DNA of 64,000 nt from the NCBI GenBank assembly GCA_023014365.1, contig JAEBUN010000001.1, forward strand, positions 3,038,001-3,102,000, in the 5' to 3' direction. Below the pieces are notes generated by a model, which was given only the letters and a program-made list of their open reading frames with translations, had not been told where the DNA came from and searched no databases. Every line of letters begins with the position of its first letter. The first letter of the stretch is position 1. A program made the position numbers and the translations under genes. Origin of the DNA: Lepiota brunneoincarnata. Taxonomy: Eukaryota > Basidiomycota > Agaricomycetes > Agaricales > Agaricaceae. This document shows, piece by piece, positions 57,269-64,000 of this stretch.

Positions 57269-60200
57269 ATGACAGACGAGCCTGCACCAGACCAGAGTTA
57301 TGGACAAGCGCTTCCAGTAATGTTCCCGTAAATACCATGACAATATGCGAAAGATACTTACTCGCACGCACTGCTCCTCCTGGGTCATAGGACCAAGTCG
57401 ACCGGATAGCAAATTTATTTGACGCTCATCTTGAGCTGATTGGCGATGTAAGCACATACCTCCGATCACGCAACCTCCTGATATCCCTTCCTCATGGAGC
57501 TACAACTTTTTGCTCGAGAATTAATGATGTCTCGCATCTTTTATCGTTAGATCAGAGAAATGTATCAGAGCCAGGCAGTGATTGAGCGGGAATACGCCGG
57601 GAAACTACAAGCCCTGGCAAAAAAAGCAGCAGAAAAGAAGACGAAGATGGAGGCGCGTTTTGTAGTGGGTGAGGATCCGACCAAGAATTGGGATGCTCGT
57701 ACTTTACAACAAAAGTACGATACCCGAGCTTTCCGATACGAGTAATTAATCTCTAATTGGGACCTTCAAAGCACCATTGATAGCGCCTATGACGCGTTGA
57801 TTAATTCCTTAGCCGATATAGTCACAAGATCACCTCACCAGCTGCAGATACGCTCTCAGTCCCAAGTGGTCGAGATTCTACGAGTCGTAGAGAAACGGAA
57901 TGAGGATGTAAGGAAGAAGGTTTGTCATCTCGTATTTAGTAGCCCCTGGCTTGCCTGGTCCACGCTTTAACTCTGCCACAGGAATTCCAATTCTACTCCA
58001 AGTTACTAGCTGATCGGGACCGCATTTACGCGGATCGTCTCAAGGTGCGAACCTACTGGACGAGTTCTATGTAGATGCTATTACTGTAAACCCCGCTCAC
58101 ACGATGATTTGTCGGACGCATAGAACAAGCAAAAAGTCAGTGGGTGTAACGTCCCGACTACCACAGCCAATCGAGGGCTTACACTCTGTGCAGTACGATA
58201 CAGGACTGCGAAGAAGTCGAATCTTTCAGGCAAAAACAGGCACGTCCGTTTTGACTCAAGTAAAGTGAAATATACTAAATCCGACACCCCAGACACGAGC
58301 CCAAGACGAGAAGCATAAGAAGCACGCTGCTAAACAGGCAGAGCAACAAAGGAACGATATGCTCAATAGCAAGAAGTTCGTCAATTTCCCTGCATAATTC
58401 ACACGGTTCTGAATCGGATGGATTCCACAGCACTTACTTGATATCAATGGCGATCACTAACCAAATTAAGGACAAATTTTATTCCACGGACTTGCCCAGT
58501 GTGCAAAACGTAAGATATCTAGAATCTCGAGCCCATTAAAGTGGAACCTGAATTGTTTCCGTTCTCCAGGAATTTCGTAAGTCAGGGGTTTCACACATCA
58601 GGCAAGGTTTGAGTGATGTATGACCTGCCGACCAGAGCGTCTACAAAGACAGCTCGTAGAGCGTTTCATGAAAGTTCTACTACATGGCCAACAGTTACAA
58701 CTGGAAGCACCTGGATCGCCTCAAAGGCAGGATCAACAGTGTGGAATCCAAGCTCACCCAAGTACAGCCTCTCCGGGATCAGGTGCTCTTCATAGAACAC
58801 AACATTCGGCCATTCACTGCCCCAAGTGATTGGAAGTTCGAGCCATGTCCATTACATTACGACACTGTAAGGGGCCTGCAGTTGCTTTGTCTAGTTTATC
58901 CAGCGGCTTGATGCAACGTCCCAAGGCTAACATCAATACCGAAGCGACTCCCAAGATCGTCCTCCAGAATAAGCTGAGCCGATGCCGCTCCAGTCTGGAA
59001 GAACTAGAACCCCTGATAGATTCCAAGCGTTCGTCTGGGTGATACTCGAACCAATGCCCTTGGTACTCACCGCTGTTTGTTGCACAATAGGATCCGAGTT
59101 TAGTTATCTGTCCAAAAAGCTTCAGGATCATGTTGTCGATCACTCAATCGGTAGTGTCGACGACCTGGTCGATGTAAGTCCCGGCTCGGTTATCGTTGCA
59201 AGGGAGCATTTTGAGCTCACATTTGGGAATTCTTCTATTCCGGTACAGAGTTATTTGGATGCTCGGCACCAACTTGCATCCTATGACCACTCCCGCTGCT
59301 TATTGCAGGCTGAGATTGAAACTATAGCAGCGGCGATTGGAGGTGAGCCAAAGTTGTGACGTAAATGTCGGTGGTCGAGCTGAAGGATGCAGACGACGAG
59401 GGCGCCCGCCGCCCACATGCTTTCAAGAGCTCGTCTTTCTCTATTCCAACTCAGTGCAGCTACTGCGAGGTACTCCTTCCCTCCCCCTGATTGGAGAACT
59501 CCATCTGATGAGCGGGATATAAGTCCTCTATATGGGGGCTAGGTAAGCAAGGCAAAACCTGCAAGTTATGCGGGCTCTCGGTACATACCAGGTGTGAATT
59601 GAAGGCAAGGTCCATCGTGACTAACCCCCTTGACACAACATCTAACTTGTAGCCAAGGTTCCAGCTGACTGTCCGGCAGGTGATCAGTCAGGAGGCACGC
59701 TTTCCCGTAAAACAACATCATCATCCAGTACCAGCGTGGCAGGTAGGTTGATACCCGGTGCATGTGTTGTGAGAAGTGCACCCACCAACCTCTTCGAAAG
59801 CGTCGTTAACTACCATTCCCACTCCATCCTCCTTTGTCCGAAGAGAGACGCCAGAGGACGTCGAGGAAGATATGTATCCTAGGGCAAAAGTTTTGTTTGA
59901 TTTCACGCCATCATCAGAGTTTGAGCTAGGCATTCATGGTGAGCGGCATCATCATCTCGGCGCTGCGGAGAGATAATAACGGGGAGGTCGATGGTTTGCA
60001 GAGGGGGTGACCGTACAGGTTATGGAACCTGACGACGGATCTGGCTGGGTGAAGGTGGTGGACTCGCGGGGGAAGAGTGGCCTTGTTCCAGCATCGTATA
60101 TAGGTAGTGATGATAACGACTCTAGTGAAGGGGGATCCGCGCTTCAGGGGACAGGTCAAAAAGGTAAGTCGCTCAGATTCAGCTTTTGGGTTTGGTAGCT

Positions 60201-60648
60201 TGACAGCTGGATTTCCCAGTCAAGGCAATTTACCCATACCAGTCGCAGGGTCCAGACGAATTAGGGCTCATGGAAGGTGAGATACTAGAATTATCGCCGG
60301 GAGGACAAGACTATGGGAAAGGCTGGTGGGAAGGTATGAACAAAGAAGAACGGGCAGAATGAATCGTGTCTGATGTCGGCCGGGGCAGGCTTCAACTCCA
60401 AGGGTCAGAAGGGGATATTCCCAAGCAACTATGTGCGTTCCATACTGGCCGCGGCTTCTCTGGGACTAACCAAGGCCGATGATCAATATCGACGCGATAG
60501 GTTGAGATACTCTAGAGCCCCCGCACAATGTGGCGCCACACGGTGTTTCTCATGGTCAGATACTCTCCATGTTAGATTCCTTGAAATCCTAGGGACATCA
60601 TTAAAGGTTCCCGGAGAAATTTGTAGCCAAGTTACTGTTGTTCTATGA
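57269..60648 (+). CDS. BZZ1: Bzz1-like F-BAR/C1/SH3-SH3 protein
   Basis: Start MTDEPAPDQSYGQALP, intron, DQVDRIANLFDAHLELIGD, IREMYQSQAVIEREYAGKLQ, ALAKKAAEKKTKMEARF (F-BAR), SQVVEILRVVEKRNEDVRKK, EFQFYSKLLADRDRIYADRL, AEQQRNDMLNSK, RPFTAPSDWKFEPCPLHYDT, then a C1 finger (FQELVFSIPTQCSYC-like exon near 59430, GKTCKLCGLSVHTRCELK), SH3-1 (PRAKVLFDFTPSSEFELG...GLVPASYIG, about 59876-60110) and SH3-2 (KAIYPYQSQGPDELGLMEGE, GFNSKGQKGIFPSNYV, to about 60437). Bzz1 bends membranes and recruits WASP/Arp2/3 at endocytic sites. One extra A at 58705-58706 (LQLE then HLDRLKGR) breaks the frame. The tail after SNYV to 60648 is doubtful; Bzz1 normally ends close to SNYV. Confidence 0.85.
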
Positions 60649-63596
60649 TTAATCGCATTTTTCCGAGACCTTGAATCCCATATACTTGTTTGGGAAATGG
60701 GCATCCAGCTAAGTGCGAGAGGCCCAACGCACGAGGTCGCAATGATACTGCCCCGCCGGCGATCTTGGGATGAAACAGCTGTCCGTTCCGTGATGGTTGG
60801 CTGTCCTAGGGCCAGGGATACAGAGACCCTCCATTTCTCGAGACATGACACAGGCGCGGGGATCACTCCAGAAGGCTTAATCTCGCTTCGGGATGTCCTC
60901 GAGAAACGCCACAAGTTCTACATTATCATGAAGGTCGCGGCAATCACCCCACCTACCAGGTAAGAACAAGACCACTCAGACTCACGGGGCCTATTCTAGG
61001 GGGGGGGAAAGGAAATAATTAAACCGACGCCCCACGATCAGCCACTAGTCAGAGTTCGTCCAGGGTTGTTGTCGCGGGGAGGTCATATTGACCGCCGGGC
61101 AGTTGCCGTTGTGGCATTGAAGCTGAACCTGTGCTGTGTTTGAAATTTTCGTATTGAGCGAGGTCCTGCCGTGTTCTGAGTTTGTCAGGCCTGACGCCGC
61201 CTGGTCGGCCACCTATCTCAGCAGGTCAGCGGGCAGGCAGGAGGCAAGGGTTCGGAAGCCTGGCACGAATAGCGTCGAAAGCTTTATTCCCCCCCCTTGC
61301 CAGCATGTCCCCAAAAGCAATCGATGTTTCACAGTGGGACAGCCGGGCAAACATCCCACATATGCCGACACAAACAAGTTATAGAACGCGAGACGCTTTC
61401 AGCGTGGCTTGAATCCGGGCGAGCACGGGATTCTCCAGTCGCATCCCGTTGGTTCTAAACACGGTGCGGATGTTCTATCGATGAACCAAGGTTTCTCCAG
61501 GGCACACCCTCTGGGCGATAAACCACGAAAGGCAAAGACTACCAGGCAGGCATGTGTCATTTTCGACACTTCCGGAAGTCCATCAAGCATCACCATACGG
61601 TACACTACGGATTGCGAGCGACTTCGAACAATTTTTTCTTGAACATGGTACCACTCGGCCAAAGTTGACTCAGGGCGGTGGCGATCGGGTCTTGCTCTGG
61701 TATCGCGACGATAACGGGCCCCAGTCTCCAGTGGTGCGATCGGAGGGACCTCTCAAACTCGGCTCCAACCAAGGCCACGCTCTTCGACTATCACAATCGT
61801 GCAAGAAGGATGGCAGAATTTCATCAAGTGGTCGGAAAGCCCATTGCCCTTTGTGTCTTATTAATTGACGCCCTTATGAAACAGAAGAGCAGATGAGGTA
61901 CAAGAATCGCAACCTGAACTGCCGAAGGGTGGTACAATCTGGGACACGTTGGGAAAACATAACCCCCCCATAGCCGAAATTGGACCTGGGTCGCTTCTGC
62001 CTCTGGAGCTATCTTCGTAATCCAGAGGATCAGACACCGTGCGTTCGGCTCGTTTACAGACGTTGTGCAAGTATAAAGCTGCGAGAGTCCTTGGCCCCAG
62101 AAGTTCAAGCGACTTCCTCTCTTTCGCATCCTCTTCAATATCTCTGGGTGCGCGGCTTCCGTGAAGCTAGTGTTGTCCCCATAGCGGCAGGCCTTGTTGG
62201 TCCATCTCTCTATCGGAGAGTCTCTCCCCCTGGTTGCTGGATGCGCTGAACTGGTTTCCCTACGCAAAGGGAATGCCGCACTCCCCGTCTTGCAAGTCCC
62301 CATCATCACTGTGGCACGAAGTGCCGACATGCAAACTGATGCACTGGATGGTTTGGCTGACGGCTACCGGCTGTGGCCCCCTTCGCATGATGCCCAGTGC
62401 GCGTGGTCTTCTTCGATTTCGACGAGCGTCGGGCCAGGTTTCTTGCGATGGATGGCTGCATCCGTTACCCCGAGGTTGAAGCGTCCTCCTGCGCGGTTTG
62501 GGGGCCCTTTTTCGTGCTCTCTTGCTTTTTTTCCCCCGCTTGTTACTACTCGATCCCGTTCTCGTCTGACCGAACACCGCTGGAAATCACCAGATTTTTC
62601 TCCCCAGAGATATAGATATCGTCAGAGACGCAGGGCTGTGGTGCCCGCATAATGGTAGGGTAAGCAAGGTTAGACAATTTTCTTCGGTATCCTTCCAGCA
62701 TTCATTGACCTTCTTTCTTCAGATTAGCCCCGAAGAGGTTGCTGACAGCTAATCATGGCCCTGAACCGACAACATGGTGCACTATTATGCTCCTTAACGG
62801 CCTGGGACCCGAGGTGCGAGCACTAGATTGGCTCGAGAGCATACTCGTTGACCAACCTTGCTTGGGCATTCAAATCAACAGCTTGTTGCCCCGTTCATTC
62901 TTCTGGTTCCTCATAGATGAGTTTCAAGCCCAAAGTTCTTAATAACGATTGCTTACCCATCTACAAGGACTCTGTGCTTGTGTGTCTCCCAAGCAAATAT
63001 CTAACCAGTCGCCCGGCTGCTGCATCTTGAGCGCACTGCGAATCTGCAAAAAATTGTTGAACTGCACACCGTAACTCCGCCGAATCGACCATTCGCCGCA
63101 CGGAAATTCCACCAGAGGACTCTCGACATTGTTGGCTGCCTTACCGGTTAGGAGAATCGGGGCCAGAGACTCGACATTGCACGGATGCTCGCTGGAATAG
63201 TAAAGAGGGATGGGGTGTGATAGCAACCGGCCAAGATTGTTTTGAAGCTGAGGGGATGAAGTCTCTTGGATTTGGTAGATTTGGTCCAGAGTGGCGGTTT
63301 ATCACTTTGTTCTCTGATTCTGTTATGTTTATTTGCTTTCTCCCTCGCCTCCCATCACAGATCTGGGCCCAGCCAATTGTTTTCTTTTAAGGATTTTGAC
63401 ACGGATTTTTCGGCACTTATGTCCCAAGCACCTGGGATTGGGGATATCATCACGTGGGGCATCTCTTCAGAACATTTCACGGTTGTTTCTTACGTGTGTA
63501 ATTAACTATACTTGCGAAATTGTTGTCGAAATCCCAAAAGCAAGTTGTAAACAAGTACAGGGAACAAAGAATGCAATACGATAACAAGGGATAGGC
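60649..63596. other. About 2.9 kb without a confident gene
   Basis: Several frames of 70-170 codons exist on both strands (for example minus 61824-62330, minus 62939-63226, plus 62194-62652) but none shows a family motif or consistent introns. The minus frame 62939-63226 contains a protein-like stretch (SIRRSYGVQFNNFLQIRSAL) that I do not recognise. It may be gene remnants. Confidence 0.4.
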
Positions 63597-64000
63597 TATC
63601 TACCACCGACTAACGAAGTACGCATATAGGGGCCATTCGTACTCATATGATTTGTGTACGCTCCGGGAGACATGGCGGAAAGAGCCTGCAGGGGGGTCAT
63701 GCCCATACCCACGCTCTGTCCTTGTTGGGGACCTCCCACAGGACCCGGTGTTTGGTTGTGAAGGTCCCTGATTGAACTGCGATCATCGCGTTCGGCGATC
63801 GTCGCCCCGCCTCGCGAAGGGTCTGTAAGGCCGTTGGTGACAGAAAATGTTTGGCCAAGTCCATACAGCTTCCCCGAGTACTCCTCGTCATCAATCTGGT
63901 CGTTGAAATATACCTCTTTCAGTTTGAAGAAGGTCTGCGATGTAAGAAGCGAGTCTGAGCCGGCTTGGTGCGATGCGCCGTGTCGTATGACCTAAAGGGA
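63597..64000 (-). CDS. Caf1/Pop2 (CCR4-NOT deadenylase), C-terminal end, partial
   Basis: The minus strand reads in from the right edge through an acceptor-like tttag: [40 protein letters not shown] and [21 protein letters not shown] carries the last catalytic aspartate of the DEDD RNase fold, and the GKLYGLG strand follows as in CNOT7/8. After this comes a low-complexity tail ([20 protein letters not shown]) to TAG 63597, longer than in animal CNOT7. The product removes poly(A) tails as part of CCR4-NOT. The rest of the gene lies beyond 64000. Confidence 0.88.

Noticed and set aside
61824..62330. 168-codon minus-strand frame
   Set aside because: No recognised motif, poor residue pattern and many frames overlap it; treated as non-coding.

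Overview
The window is fungal nuclear DNA, almost certainly from an agaricomycete (mushroom-forming basidiomycete). Genes are dense and on both strands, and are cut by many GT-AG introns of about 45-85 nt with CTNAC/CTGAC-type branch sites. The recognisable genes are typical of that group: Bzz1, Tup1-like WD40, Scc2, a GH43 exo-galactanase, a secreted GMC oxidoreductase and an RlpA-like secreted protein. The transposons (Ty3 chromovirus, BED-type hAT, a DIRS-like element) are also of agaricomycete kind.

Region 1 (1-17.1 kb) is a nested transposon island. A hAT element runs in from the left edge and interrupts the RNase H of a tyrosine-recombinase-type (DIRS-like) retroelement (about 1.25-4.87 kb). 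A second, nearly full-length but decayed hAT transposase follows (4.88-9.0 kb); it is itself split by a 1255-bp Tc1/mariner element with clean inverted repeats and a TA duplication. A Ty3 chromovirus with two LTRs (9259-17119) comes next. It carries an additional spliced antisense gene between pol and the 3' LTR. Most stop codons in these elements look like C-to-T (CGA to TGA) or G-to-A changes.

Region 2 (19.0-22.8 kb) is the most novel part: five small secreted cysteine-rich genes (four on +, one on -). Each encodes a signal peptide followed by a six-cysteine C-C-CC-C-C frame of knottin type. In all five, one intron splits the codon of cysteine I and another precedes cysteine V. Two of them also need a 4-nt microexon (GATT) that supplies the first base of cysteine II. 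I do not know their function.

Region 3 (23.9-64 kb) is ordinary gene space: a PQ-loop vacuolar amino-acid transporter, a MITE with 50-bp perfect arms, a secreted GMC oxidoreductase, a DUF4203 membrane protein, a Tup1-like WD40 protein, a Sec14/CRAL-TRIO protein, a GH43 galactanase, the cohesin loader Scc2, a DHX33/Dhr2-type DEAH helicase, RPAP3, EMC8/9, a double-psi beta-barrel secreted protein, Bzz1 (F-BAR, C1, two SH3) and the 3' end of Caf1/Pop2. Three pairs are head-to-head with about 185-227 bp between start codons.

Several otherwise intact housekeeping genes are each put out of frame by one extra base. This looks more like residual assembly errors than real gene loss. Exon boundaries were inferred by eye from splice signals and reading-frame continuity, so outer coordinates are firmer than every internal junction.
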